Part shown: in pieces, positions 36,040-48,052 of the stretch
Layout of the letters: the number at the start of each line of letters is the position of its first letter
Position numbering within the stretch: position 1 is the stretch's first letter
NCBI RefSeq assembly: GCF_964340395.1
Contig: NC_135550.1
Span: 6,690,601 to 6,754,600 of the forward strand
Source: Glandiceps talaboti
Taxonomy: Eukaryota; Hemichordata; Enteropneusta; Spengelidae
Length of the DNA stretch: 64,000 bases
Direction of reading: 5' to 3'
The notes under the pieces: model-generated
Database searches by the model: none
Seen by the model: the letters and a program-made list of their open reading frames with translations, nothing else
What the model was told of the DNA's origin: nothing
Position numbers and translations under genes: made by a program

Positions 36040-39000
36040 ATGGGTATCTTACATCGTGTTGCTCGACTTGCCGTCCCACTATCCGTCCTTGGTACTACGG
36101 TTGGCATCACTGTACTTGTGAAGTAAGCATAAGTCATTTTAAGGTGATATACAAATGTAAACCCAAATTCAACAGTTTTGTTGCGCTGATAAGTCCTGCT
36201 TGCTGACGCGATAACGGCACCAGTAACGCCGTAAGGCGTAACGGGATACAGTCTCGAGTTAATCATGTTAATTAAAGCTAGGTTAGTCCTGCTTGCAAAA
36301 GTTGCATACGGAGTAATTCGGGACTCGATTCTGACACTTGTCCCTCCCTTGTTGAGGGTCGTGTCAGTAATTTAGACCTGTGCTCCGTCTGCAAGCAGGA
36401 CTAGTTCCAGGAAGAAAAATGTTTGCACAACACATGCACCATGCCATGGCCATCAACACAGGGGCACGTATTATTGCTTACATTTACATGCAGCATACGA
36501 TATACTGCAATCTACAGATTGCAGTATATCGTATGAATCATGCAGCTACAAATGTATCAATCTCTATACTAGTAGAAACAACATTTTTCCTTACAGAAAG
36601 GAATATATAGTCAAAAGATTGTTATATTTAGCCTGTAGACCAGGAAAACAACAATCTAAGAAATATTACATGCCCCTATGGCCATCAATGGTAATAGTAC
36701 ATGTATCCGGACATTGTGAAAATGTACTTTAATTCTCAGAGTCATCAGACTACTAAATAGAGTCTGAGTTTAATTATATGCTTGACGGTTATTTTAATTT
36801 CCCCAAAGTGCATATGAATATAAAAGCTTAAAAGTCATTACCTATCCACTTTCTACATTCGTATAAACAGCATAAATATAAGATAAGGCCTAACAAAAAA
36901 ATTGTGTGGTTCCAATTTACGCTCACTTTTAGAATAGGTGGGGTAGGTAGGTTTTTTATTTCTTTATTTTTTGTCCTTTTTTTCATGTGTGCATGTCAAG
37001 TTCAGGTAGTTGTTGTATTCCATTGTTTTCCAAATGGTCTCTGTGTTGTTTATTTCTTCCCATCAGATGTACCACCATTACAGACTGGAAGAACAGTTTT
37101 ATTTTGTCTTTTTAAGTTGATGTCAGTTTCCACATCCACTATTTCTCGCGAGACTTAACAATTTTCACAATTTTATATATTTTTTCTCGTATATGTAAAA
37201 AAAAAAGTTTAGGATCGCCACTACCCACTAGGTGGGGTCAGGTAACCAGAACCAAACAATTTTTTGTTTAGGCTTAAGATAGAAGAAGAAAAAAGATTGT
37301 GCTCAACAACTTAGACTCTTAGAGATTTAAATATCCTTGTTTATTTGACCATTAGGGACCACTATAAAGGGAAAAAAGTATCAGACAATGAAAGGATTGA
37401 TGGTAAAACAGTGATTATAACTGGAGCTAACAGTGGTATAGGAAAAGAAACAGCTAAGGAACTAGCAGAGAGAGGTAAGAACACCATACAACAGACTTGA
37501 TGAACTTACTGGAGCTTTGTTTGGAGGCAAAGCCATACCCCCCCCCCCCCACCAACATTTTTTTTTTAAATTTAAATAAAATAATAATTGGGAATTGCTC
37601 CCAGCATACACATATATACACAACCACATATTTCTAGAGAATTCCGTTCAGGTTTGAGACTACATGACAGGGCTATGCTGCACACTGGCTATCACATCAC
37701 TGAGGAACTGTTAAGGCATGGCTCCTCAGTCGGTCCAAAGACTATCCCAAAGTCACCCAGGCCTGGCAACACATAGCACATGTGAGCCATAACCATTAAT
37801 TGATGTGGACAATGATAATGGTATGATGGTGCATTGATGATCATCATCATGATGATATTGAGGACAATATACCATGGATTATTTCGTCATTATTCTACAA
37901 AAAAGTTGATTGACATTATTGTTATGTGCATATTTCACTGCTACAAAATTGTCCAAATATATTCATATAAACATGTTTTCAAGAACATATTTTGCAAGCA
38001 TATGAAACAAAATGACAGGACAACATTTCTATCAGACAGTAAAATATTAGTTACTTCAAAATGGTAAATTATAAATGAGTGCATGATAACTCCTGTAGAT
38101 TCTTGGGACCATGAATGATATTCCAACATTCCTATCATCTTTGAGAATACAGTGAAATGTTTTGACCATAGTAGCTGTGCTTCCCTTCCAATGTTAGAAT
38201 CAACCAGGTAGTGAAATCCCAGTGCTGACTCGCTATATGTTTAATTTCAGGAGGCCGTATTATTCTTGCTTGTCGAGATGTGAAAAAGGGTACAGCAGCT
38301 GCTAAGGAAATCACTGAAGAAATAACGAATGCAAATCTCAAAGTACTTCACTTAGATCTTTCATCTATGCAGTCTGTCAGAAACTTTGTAAGTGAATTCA
38401 AAAAAGGTACAGTATTGTCAGCCAATGGATTTTGTCTAAATTTTGAAGTTGTTGCGCATTTTGAAATGATAGCATACCATTAACAAAATGTATGCGACTT
38501 GCTGAAATATTGTACAGACGCTGACATCAGACCGTGGACAAACAGAACCGGTTACAAACAGTGAAATTAAACAAATGAATCGGCTTTAACTCTTGGCTCA
38601 GCCTGTTGGAAATAGAGAGAAAGACAAGTATTACATTCCATCATTTGTTAAGAACAGTTTTATGGTCTCTTTACGTAATAGTTCACGGTCACAAACAAAT
38701 TAGAAGTTCCCCTTGCAATTCATGTACACATAAAGGGGCCAATTGTTCTTATGAAACCATGAATTTTAATACAAGTCTCTGTCATTCTAACATGCTGTGG
38801 CAAGTGTTATTAATCCAATTTGTTTGCTTCATTTCTCGGTTTGCATTAGGTTCCGTTGTCCATGTTCAGCAAAAGTCTCCAGGGGGGGGGGGGGGATTTT
38901 TAGCTGCATTTTAGTTAATATATTGAATTCTTCTCTTTTACATACTATTATAGTAGTAGGGATATTATGCAGAGAGTACAAGAATGAGATAATAATGACA

Positions 39001-41782
39001 AAGGCAATATTTAATGCTGTGTTTGCTATCAAATATAGCTTAGAATTAGATTATTTATTTGACAGTGAAACTTCCAGGTTTCTTTGAAGTCACAATCAAG
39101 AACATTTATACATGCAATGTCTTCCAAAGTTATTTACTGTTACAAATGATTATTCAAAGAAGTACGTTCTCCATTTAATACTGTATCTTAAATATTTGCC
39201 AAACAAATAGTACCGGATCATGAAGTAACAGTACACACTATTAAAGGCGTATCAAGCCTCCATCAGTTTCTCTTTTTTTTCTCTCTTTTAAAAAAAAAAT
39301 TTTGTGCAGGGAATTGCTCCCAGCGATATCCTGTTTAATATGCAGACATATACACACAATCACACATAATGCTACAGAGTTCCATTCAGGCTTGGGACTA
39401 CATGACAGGGTTATGCAGCACGCTCTATATCACGTTGCTGTGGAACTGTCAGTCCATAAGCTATCCTGGAGTCACCCAGGCCCAGCAAACATAGCACCTG
39501 CAGACTCCGTGTGAGTTATTATAATAGTCCCTGACTTTTCGAGTCATTACTCCAGGAGTCCCCCCAAATTCACACTCGTCTTGTGAGTGAAACACAACTA
39601 AATGATGCAGCCTATCCATCAAGTCTTTAGAAAACTCACCCTGGGGTTTGGGTCGGTCACAGAAAAATCCTGTTTCCTGCTAATCCTAAGTGCTAACCAC
39701 TACACTACATCAGAGCTATTTAGAAAAAATAAAGTCATTCAAAATATTTATTATGAACATCAAAGTTGAAACATAATCATGAACCATCTTTAAACATCTG
39801 ACTAGTATATTAGATATCTGTCGATGAGTGAGTTTGTCTTTTTGCTTAGATATTCCCTATCAGATTACATATTAATTTAATGAAATGTTGATCGAATGCA
39901 AATTGAAAGGAAGATTACTGTAGTATATTTAAATTGTTCTGTTTGCACTATACATTGCAATTTACCTGTCAAATTTTGTTGATTAATTATTTATTTCTTT
40001 ACAGAAGAGAAAAAACTCGACATACTCATCAACAATGCAGGACTAATGAGATGTCCTCGTTGGAAAACAGTGGATGGATTTGAAATGCAGTTTGGTGTCA
40101 ATCACTTGGGTAAGCTGCTGCTGCTGCTGCTATAGCAACTAGTCATCTCAAAAGACCATACTACAGCTAAATATGAAATTAGGGTAGCAGGGTAAATACT
40201 TCTAAGCACATGCCCCTTTCCTCTCACTTATTTTTCTGGCAGCTACCAAGGATAATTAGGGCCATGAATAACCACTATTAGATGTTTAACACATAATGAT
40301 ATTAATGTTCCATAATGGGGTATCCTTGTGTCTTAATTACATTACTTTGATATTATATTAGAAGTATAGAATTATGGAATTATATTTTCCTTAACGATCC
40401 ATCAATGTCTTTGCTAAGGATAACTGGTTAAAAAAAAGGATTCTGTATGCAAATTGTACAATTTTCAGTTGTTTGAAGTATTAAGAAACTGTTGTTATTT
40501 TAGTTACGAACACCAGCTGTCTGTTTTTATTGTATTACCACATAACATCTTAATATGTACGATACTATCTCATGATAATTTGCTGTTCTGTAAGAGTATT
40601 GTAAACTAAAAATGGGTACATTATGGACCAAAGTTCTAAAACACTCACACACTTTACTGGAGCTTCACAGCTAGGTTGCAGGTCAATTACACAGTAATTT
40701 AAACTGTACATTTGAAACTCTTACCTGCTCTGTTACCAGGGTTTTCAAATTGTAGCAACAACTGTGTTAATCTGTAGGATATGACATGCCATGCTACCCT
40801 ATATTAGCCACCACTCAGGGCTTGAAATTAACTTTATCCCTTGGTAATCCCAGTGGGAAAAATTGGTAGCCCAAGGATGGTGACAAATAGTTTCATATTC
40901 CTGAACTGAAAACAAAATTCCTCAATTGGGAAATACATGTATGTATGTTACTAAAATAATGTTCTTAAATCTACCATTCTTGAAACCATGCATAATTAAT
41001 TGTAGCCTGAGTGGGCTACCAGCTGTAAATTATGGTAGCCCCATAGCAAGAATTGGTAGTCTTTGGACACAGGACTACTGTTAATTTCGAGCCCTGCCAC
41101 TCACTAAAGAGATCGGCCAATGATGGTGATGAAACACACAACGTATTTTTATACAATCTACAGCTCTATGTATGTATGTACAAGGTAAACTGCAGTGTAT
41201 GTTTTATCTTATTCTATCAGGTCATTTCCTCCTCACCAATCTACTGCTTGATGTTCTGAAAGAGTCTGCCCCAAGTCGTGTAGTCACAGTCAGTTCCACA
41301 GCCCATGTCAAGGGAGAAATACAGTTTGATGATATCAATGCTGACAAACACTACAACAGTGCTGAGGCCTATGCGGATAGCAAATTAGCCAACATCTTAT
41401 TTACACATGAACTAAGTAAAAGACTTCAAGGTGTGTATAGATATATTATATGAGATCAACAACATGAACACCAAGTTTCCCCACAATTGATTGAACCTTA
41501 GACTTGCAGTTGTCAACCTTCCCACCGTGACATAATACATCAAGTATTGTCACATTTTGACTGCAATGTTTTGACAGCTAAAGCCTAAAGGGTCTAAATT
41601 TGCTAAAAGTATATCCTTCTTTCCTGAAATACGAAATTTGGCCAGCAGTTTGATTATTTGACCAAATGTGACATACTATGAAATCCCCCCCCCACACACA
41701 CACACAGTTACAGAGCATGTTGTACACTGAACCGAGTATCTATTAGAAATATATTTTGAATTCAAAGATAATTTCAAGAAAG

Positions 41783-41825
<43 letters not shown>

Positions 41826-42844
41826 TGATAGTCACAACAATGCGAAATTGTTTTCAAAAGTTGTGCCTAGCTTTCACCTAGCCTGTAAGATACGTCATGT
41901 CATTCGGCCCTCACCATCCTGCCTTATCTGAAAGATATTGAGACTGATATGTGACAGTGCCCCATCACAGTATATCTTACAGACTAGCTTTTGTCCAAGA
42001 TATATTCAGTATATTATCATGTAACCCATACCCAGTGTTTTGTAGAATATTTATTCATTGCATTGCAGGTAGTGGTGTGACTGCCAATGCAGTCAATCCA
42101 GGTATAGTGAAAACACAGATTGGAAGACACACCAAGATGCAACAGTCAGCATTTTCAATGTCTGTCTTGGGTCCTCTTTTTTGGTTATTTGTAAGGACAC
42201 CTGAAGAAGGTGCACAGAGTAGTATATATTGTGCAGTAGCTGAAGACCTTCAGAGTGTATCAGGGAAATATTTCTTGTGAGTACTGAGATTTTTTTCATA
42301 TATACAGTACAGATGTGGGTGATAGCTGAGCCAAACACACTAAAAGGAAAACCCAACCAACTAATCAAGTAGTTCACTGCAAGCAGAGGGGGTTAGAAAT
42401 GCACCAAAATGAGAATGTTAAAACTGAGTTTGTGTGAGTCGCACATCCAAGTTACAGATACCTTTTCTAGATGTCATTAAATACTTTAACTGAGGCAGGC
42501 TTGTGAAAGGACATTTGAATGATAGGTTACAAAAGTTTCAGACGTTAGTCTTGGTAGCCATAGCTCTAACAACAACTACAAGTCCTACCAATGAAAATTT
42601 AAAATGCACACAGACACACACACAGACAGACTGACAGACTACTCTGTCAAAATGACTTGAACCTAATCATGATTTCATGATATGCTTTGTCTTCAGTAAT
42701 TGCAAGGAAGCAGAGTGTACTCCACAAGCAAAGGATGATGATGTTGCTAAGAAACTGTGGGAAGTCAGTGCTCAGATGGTTGGTCTTTTAGACGAGGAGA
42801 CAAAGCAAACAGAGGAAAATACATTACAGTCATCAAAGTCATAA
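36040..42844 (+). CDS. RDH13: Retinol dehydrogenase 13-like short-chain dehydrogenase, 7 exons, 342 aa
   Basis: Exons: 36,040-36,122, 37,356-37,474, 38,251-38,406, 40,005-40,109, 41,221-41,430, 42,069-42,276, 42,697-42,844; 1029 bp, all phases consistent. RDH11-14-type enzymes interconvert retinaldehyde and retinol with NADP(H). Visible features are the cofactor motif TGANSGIG (50-57), NNAG (129-132), catalytic S180 in VVTVSS and Y205-K209 in YADSK, with the usual 25-residue Ser-Tyr spacing. The N-terminus ([20 protein letters not shown] followed by KDHYKG) matches the membrane-proximal start of RDH13 (PLSALGTVAGAAVLLKDYV), which is mitochondrial in mammals, so inner-membrane attachment is likely. 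Human RDH13 is 331 aa. The gene converges on PhyH-2, and exons 6 and 7 have an identical second copy at 46.5-47.3 kb. Retinoid specificity is inferred from family only. Confidence 0.92.
36284..36403. mobile_element. MITE with TAGTCCTGCTTGC ends
   Basis: TAGTCCTGCTTGC at the left and GCAAGCAGGACTA at the right are perfect 13-bp inverted repeats. The interior has GACACTTGTCCCTC and GAGGGTCGTGTC as a second hairpin. Another AGTCCTGCTTGCT end lies at 36,193, so a second, partial copy is adjacent. Intron 1 of RDH13. Confidence 0.75.
36494..36535. repeat. Perfect 20-bp inverted repeat with 2-nt spacer
   Basis: CATACGATATACTGCAATCT is followed, after AC, by its exact reverse complement. It lies in intron 1 of RDH13 and is not part of any repeat I recognise elsewhere in the window. 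Confidence 0.9.
37588..37790 (-). repeat. SINE fragment, minus strand
   Basis: GGGAATTGCTCCCAGC, TTCCGTTCAGG, CTACATGACAGGG and AGTCACCCAGGCC occur in the same order as in 39,302-39,510. It covers only the 3' half of the SINE body and lies in intron 2 of RDH13. Confidence 0.75.
39300..39716 (-). repeat. SINE, nearly full length, minus strand
   Basis: On the minus strand the element starts with a pol III A-box-like TAGTGGTTAGCA (39,702-39,691), runs through a body with GACCCAAACCCCAGGGTGAG, CCTGGAGTAATGACTC and GGGCCTGGGTGACTCC, and ends near a poly-A/T-rich stretch (39,270-39,300). Related bodies are at 3,698 and 37,588. Intron 3 of RDH13. Confidence 0.75.
40816..41096. mobile_element. hAT-type MITE with CAGGGC ends
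   Basis: The left end CAGGGCTTGAAATTAAC and right end GTTAATTTCGAGCCCTG are 17-bp inverted repeats with one mismatch; CAGGGC(T/C)(T/C)GAAATTAAC is typical of hAT non-autonomous elements. Flanks CCACCACT and CCACTCAC resemble each other but are not a clean 8-bp duplication, so the insertion is not young. Intron 4 of RDH13, ending about 120 bp upstream of exon 5. Confidence 0.85.
41786..41820. repeat. TA microsatellite
   Basis: About 17 AT units directly to the left of the tandemly duplicated segment (which starts near 41,823). Confidence 0.9.
41878..41987. mobile_element. CTAG-ended MITE, copy 3
   Basis: CTAGCCTGTAAGATACG at the left, CTTACAGACTAG at the right, with TCGGCCCTCACC in the interior. 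In RDH13 intron 5. The equivalent in unit B is at 45,281-45,390. Confidence 0.7.
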
Positions 42845-43829
42845 CACAGAGGAACTTAGGCAGGGGTGTTTGAGTTTTTGACATGTAATTTTATTGACAA
42901 GGAATAGACAATTACCTTCAGTTTGAAAACAGAATACAAAAATCTTTATCACATTATTTATTTTAATATTATATATAATCATTTTATATTGATCATATTG
43001 ACATTCGTTTACATACCAGCCCAATATTATTGAATATGTCTGTAGACAAAATCTGGGATTTTATTACAAGTCATGTGTCATCTTCGATTTCACAGAGAAT
43101 GTGGAAAATCTGATGTCAAGTTTTCCCACAATTCCTTGCAGGAAATCCCCAAAATTGTAGAACAAGTGTAAGTGCAGTAGGGCTTCAATACAAGGTTTCA
43201 TAATTGCGAAGTTACCAAACTGCTATTTTATCACTCAAAATCATATGGAAGTTGATAGCAGTCAGCAATACAAGTGTACTAAAGGCAGAAATAAGTCTGA
43301 CTGGACTTTACCTTTAAGTTGATAGCAATAATCAATACAAGTGTACTGAAGGCAGAAATAAGTCTGACTGGACTTTTCCTTTTAGGCTTTTAGTGCAGCA
43401 ATTCTATTTTGCAACCTTCGTTCTTACAATCGTACCATACTAAACGCCAGAACATTTTCAAAATGTTTTTGGCTGAAATTGAAGGTATTTGAACATGTAC
43501 ACAAATGAAAGAGCCAAACGTTATGAAAAATGTTAGTGTGTGTGTGGGGGGGGGGGGGGGGGAACTTGAAAGCAAAGAATAATTCCCAGTCTCTACGTCA
43601 TAACTATCACAAAAATATGAACTAAAATTCTATGTATGTCTCTACACTTGAAAAGATTTATTGGAATTAATTTTCCATCAGAATGATAAGACAGTTTAAG
43701 CCAATCTGAATGGTGTCAACCCTAGGAACATGCACACCAAATGTTAATGCATCTGGCTGCCTGTTTCAGAGTAGAAGTTGAAAATAGATTAAATTGACAG
43801 GCGTTTGTGTAGCATTTTATAACACCCAC

Positions 43830-44647
43830 CTCTGTTGATTTATGAGCCTCAGAATGTCTGTCCACTTTATCAAAGGCATCAAAGTCTATTATATGCTTGG
43901 GATCTTTGCTTGTTCTCATCAAGACATGGTTTTTCAATCCATAGAAGCCATTAGGAAGATCAGGTCTTTGCCATCTTAAATCCAAACTCCATCGAATATC
44001 CTCTGAATAGTTCTCCAAACTGCAAACAAATATACAGATAATAGGGGCTGCACATTTTCGTCTTGGAAAACACCATGTGAAGTGGGGAGTCACTTTGACA
44101 AAGTGCCTTCGAGTTCTACAGGTATCACTCGCACATAAATGGGTGCTGTTGTCATTTTGGTGAGATCAAATGACTCCTGATGAAGAACTAAAAAATGCCA
44201 ACTGCATACCCTTAGCATCTGACTTCACATATATACACTGTGTGCCCACTTTACTTCAAATAGGAAAGTAAACCTTCTGTAATCTTTAGCAAATATAGCA
44301 AATAATACCGTTCATTTTCTTCAAGTTTTCAATACTTTGCATCATTATAAGTACCAAAAGGCTTCTTTGTGGTTGTGGCCAAAATACTGTTGTGAGAGCA
44401 GATTAATTACTCGGAATAAAAATGCTTTGTGTGTCCAGCAATTAAAATGTTAACCTCACCTTCTATGTGGTATCATATTGTTCAGAAACAACACACCCCC
44501 ATAAGGCACCTCACATGTGACGACATCTTCCTTCATATTCACATTTAATGATTTTTCCATTTCCTCTTCACTGAGTTCTATATACCAAGTCCCCCCAGCA
44601 CAACATGTATGTGTGGCCAGAACACCAGGCTTAGAACCCTTGATAAC
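43830..44647 (-). pseudogene. Orphan PhyH exons 7 and 8 (unit A), terminal exon lost
   Basis: Minus-strand exons 44,647-44,460 and 44,019-43,830 are copies of PhyH-2 exons 7 and 8, with intact reading frames and splice sites (NNMIPHRS and DIRWSLDLRW present). They lie downstream of the complete PhyH-2 gene. The exon 9 equivalent is missing because about 240 bp present at 47,953-48,188 in unit B is absent at 43,494. No upstream exons 1-6 accompany them except those of PhyH-2 itself, so use would need splicing past exons 7-9 of unit B. Confidence 0.85.
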
Positions 44648-44744
44648 CTATGTTGTTCAATAAATTTTCGATTAAATGATCTCTGAAGTAAAATGAATGT
44701 GTCAAACCTTTATGGTTGAAATTTGAATAAGTGTTGCTTCTTTG

Positions 44745-44846
44745 CTAGTCTGTAAGGTACGCTGTGATGGGGCGCCCTCACACATCGGCCTCCCTCGACG
44801 CCGGTGAGGGCGGAGTGACACGACATACTAGTATCTTGCAGTCTAG
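44745..44846. mobile_element. CTAG-ended MITE, copy 4
   Basis: CTAGTCTGTAAGGTACGC and GTATCTTGCAGTCTAG ends around GGGGCGCCCTCAC and GGTGAGGGCGG arms. Unit A copy; its unit B twin is at 49,422. Confidence 0.75.
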
Positions 44847-45280
44847 TGCTATACAAGTAACATACAGTCTTCTAAACCAGTGAGAAAAGACAACTATTTC
44901 TTCGCTTATTCACGAGGGAAACATTGAAAGTACGATCACATGAATAAAAATATCTTAAGCAGAAATATATCAAAGTATTACTATTATAGAAATGAAAATC
45001 AATATTCAATAATTTCAATCTGTTGAGTCGCATTTTATTAAAGTTGCACAAGTTCAGTTTGTAAGCTTTTTACTCAAATGCAAATATTCGCATAAAATCT
45101 CAATTATAGAATTATTCTAGTATAATGTTAATGCTGTTGCATGCCTTCTATGATATTACAATTGCCTTCTGGCATTGTTAGAATGACGTCACAAAATTCA
45201 CTGGAATTGGTAATGCTATAATATAATGTTTGTTATAGTTGATGGTCACAACAATGCGAAATTGTTTCCAAAAGTTGTGC

Positions 45281-45390
45281 CTAGCTTGTAAGATACGTCA
45301 TGTCATTCGGCCCTCACCATCCTGCCTTATCTGAAAGATATTGAGACTGATATGTGACAGTGCCCCATCACAGTATATCTTACAGACTAG
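45281..45390. mobile_element. CTAG-ended MITE, copy 5
   Basis: CTAGCTTGTAAGATACG to CTTACAGACTAG; the duplicate of copy 3, with a short deletion at its left edge relative to unit A. Confidence 0.7.
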
Positions 45391-45421
45391 TTTTTGCCCA
45401 GGATATATTCAGTATATTTAA

Positions 45422-46476
45422 GCAATAAACCACCCCCTGGGGATGGTATACCAAGAGGTTTTGACCAGTGAACGAAATATATGCACGAGCGATAGCGAGT
45501 GCATATATTGAGTTCACTGGTCAAAGCCGAGTGGTATACCTTCCCCAGGGGTGGTTTATCGCTATTATATTATACCAGTATATTGAAAATATCGGAAACA
45601 AGATAAGAAATAACGTTTTCTCGTTTCATATGCGCCTCTGTGTCTAATTTGCATAACAATAACGCTGCTTTTAAAGACAGCTGATCTTGGCCTCAATGTG
45701 AACGTCGTGCAGCGACTGGATTTATTTTATCTGCTCGTCGTTTCTAGGGATAATCTGTACATTGATCGGCTCATTAAAAGTGCACAGTGATGAATAAACA
45801 ACCTGTTTGACTCAAGGTATAAACTTGAAGTGGTTTATTGAATACAGCGTGCTTGGATCGTTCCCGGCTGAATTCGCGACTCGGTGAAATGATGATAGAC
45901 AGGTTGATATTTACAATATATTTATATTACTGGAAGTTACGTCAGTAGATTTTCGGGTTTGAGGATTTCCCTCTCGGATTGATGACTGATACTCTAGGAC
46001 AGGATCCCAGACAAATTTCTATTTAGATTAATGGTAAGTCGGCCAGTGTAACCTCTTCACTTGCTTCATTTTTATGACAGGACAGGACAGGACAGCTCAC
46101 CAATGTTTCCACTCCAGCCGCGCCGCGCCGAGGCTGGGACCGTGCATGCCTAGCGCTATAGCGCCTGGTACATGTAGTAGGCGATGGTTTGAACAAATAC
46201 GCGATGACTGGGTTGCTCTCGAAATTTCCTTCATAATTTCTCATAAAATATTGTCTCATTGAGAGAAAATCCTCCTCTGACAATTCGAAGATTTCACTAT
46301 CAGTATCACGGCGGACAACAACTTAACGCTCGTAGACGAACAAAATTTGGACGCATGCCAGCAGTGCATTATCGTACCAGCAGTGCATTATCACTCGTTT
46401 TAGACGCGCTAGTTCGATGTCTAGACCAATCAGATCCCTCGATTTCCACCATCAATATACTGGTATAATATAATAT
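45422..46476. mobile_element. Compound insertion in unit B: hairpin plus inverted-repeat element
   Basis: Absent from unit A, where CAGTATATT runs directly into ATCATGTAACCC. The left 140 bp (45,424-45,563) is a long hairpin: AGCAATAAACCACCCCC, GGTATACC and TTGACCAGTGAAC are answered by GTTCACTGGTCAA, GGTATACC and GGGGTGGTTTATCGCT. The remaining part (45,563-46,476) has TATTATATTATACCAGTATA at its left end and the exact complement at its right end, over 22 bp. A minus-strand frame at 46,023-46,300 reads DSEIFELSEEDF.SMRQYF and continues for some 80 codons; I do not recognise it. Confidence 0.8.
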
Positions 46477-46527
46477 CATGTAACCCATACCCAGTGTTTT
46501 GTAGAATATTTATTCATTGCATTGCAG

Positions 46528-47303
46528 GTAGTGGTGTGACTGCCAATGCAGTCAATCCAGGTATAGTGAAAACACAGATTGGAAGACACACCAAGATGCA
46601 ACAGTCAGCATTTTCAATGTCTGTCTTGGGTCCTCTTTTTTGGTTATTTGTAAGGACACCTGAAGAAGGTGCACAGAGTAGTATATATTGTGCAGTAGCT
46701 GAAGACCTTCAGAGTGTATCAGGGAAATATTTCTTGTGAGTATTGAGATTTTTTTCATATATACAGTACAGATGTGGGTGATAGCTGAGCCAAACACACT
46801 AAAAGGAAAACCCAACCAATTAATCAAGTAGTTCACTGCAAGCAGAGGGGGTTAGAAATGCACAAAAGTGAGAATGTTAAAACTGAGTTTGTGTGAGTCG
46901 CACATCCAAGTTACAGATACCTTTTCTAGATGTCATTAAATACTTTAACTGAGGCAGGCTTGTGAAAGGACATTTGAATGATAGGTTACAAAAGTTTCAG
47001 ACGTTAGTCTTGGTAGCCATAGCTCTAACAACAACTACAAGTCCTACCAATGAAAATTTAAAATGCACACAGACACACACACAGACAGACTGACAGACTA
47101 CTCTGTCAAAATGACTTGAACCTAATCATGATTTCATGATATGCTTTGTCTTCAGTAATTGCAAGGAAGCAGAGTGTACTCCACAAGCAAAGGATGATGA
47201 TGTTGCTAAGAAACTGTGGGAAGTCAGTGCTCAGATGGTTGGTCTTTTAGACGAGGAGACAAAGCAAACAGAGGAAAATACATTACAGTCATCAAAGTCA
47301 TAA
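46528..47303 (+). pseudogene. Orphan RDH13 exons 6 and 7 (unit B)
   Basis: Exons 46,528-46,735 and 47,156-47,303 are identical in coding sequence to RDH13 exons 6 and 7 (42,069-42,276 and 42,697-42,844), with splice sites and stop codon intact. No exons 1-5 are duplicated. They could serve as an alternative 3' end spliced from RDH13 exon 5, which would give the same protein, or be silent. Confidence 0.88.
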
Positions 47304-48052
47304 CACAGAGGAACTTAGGCAGGGGTGTTTGAGTTTTTGACATGTAATTTTATTGACAAGGAATAGACAATTACCTTCAGTTTGAAAACAGAATACAAAA
47401 ATCTTTATCACATTATTTATTTTAATATTATATATAATCATTTTATATTGATCATATTGACATTCGTTTACATACCAGCCCAATATTATTGAATATGTCT
47501 GTAGACAAAATCTGGAATTTTATTACAAGTCATGTGTCATCTTCGATTTCACAGAGAATGTGGAAAATCTGATGTCAAGTTTTCCCACAATTCCTTGCAG
47601 GAAATCCCCAAAATTGTAGAACAAGTGTAAGTGCAGTAGGGCTTCAATACAAGGTTTCAAAATTGCGAAGTTACCAAACTGCTATTTTATCACTCAAAAT
47701 CATATGGAAGTTGATAGCAGTCAGCAATACAAGTGTACTAAAGGCAGAAATAAGTCTGACTGGACTTTACCTTTAAGTTGATAGCAATAATCAATACAAG
47801 TGTACTGAAGGCAGAAATAAGTCTGACTGGACTTTTCCTTTTAGGCTTTTAGTGCAGCAATTCTATTTTGCAACCTTCGTTCTTACAATCGTACCATACT
47901 AAACGCCAGAACATTTTCAAAATGTTTTTGGCTGAAATTGAAGGTATTTGAAATGATTAACGACTTCCATGTGTTGTGTATAATCTTTCTATTCTGATAT
48001 TGATAGTCTCCTAAGGTGCGTCTATAATTTTTTCTTCCATGCAGACAGTACT

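Larger units (their letters stand above)
41823..45178. repeat. Tandem segmental duplication, unit A
   Basis: From the GTTGATAGTCACAACAATGCG phrase to CTTCTGGCATT this segment is nearly identical to 45,234-49,853, leaving aside an insertion in unit B and a deletion of about 240 bp in unit A (at 43,494). It includes RDH13 exons 6 and 7, the 3' flank, and antisense PhyH exons 8 and 7. Only scattered single-base differences are seen, so the duplication is recent. Confidence 0.9.

Noticed and set aside
36012-36266. Minus-strand 84-codon frame
   Set aside because: It is antisense to RDH13 exon 1 and the adjacent MITE; a shadow of the true gene.
46023-46283. Calling the 86-codon frame a gene
   Set aside because: It may be protein-derived, but no start context, splice sites or family could be established; kept as a finding within the insertion only.
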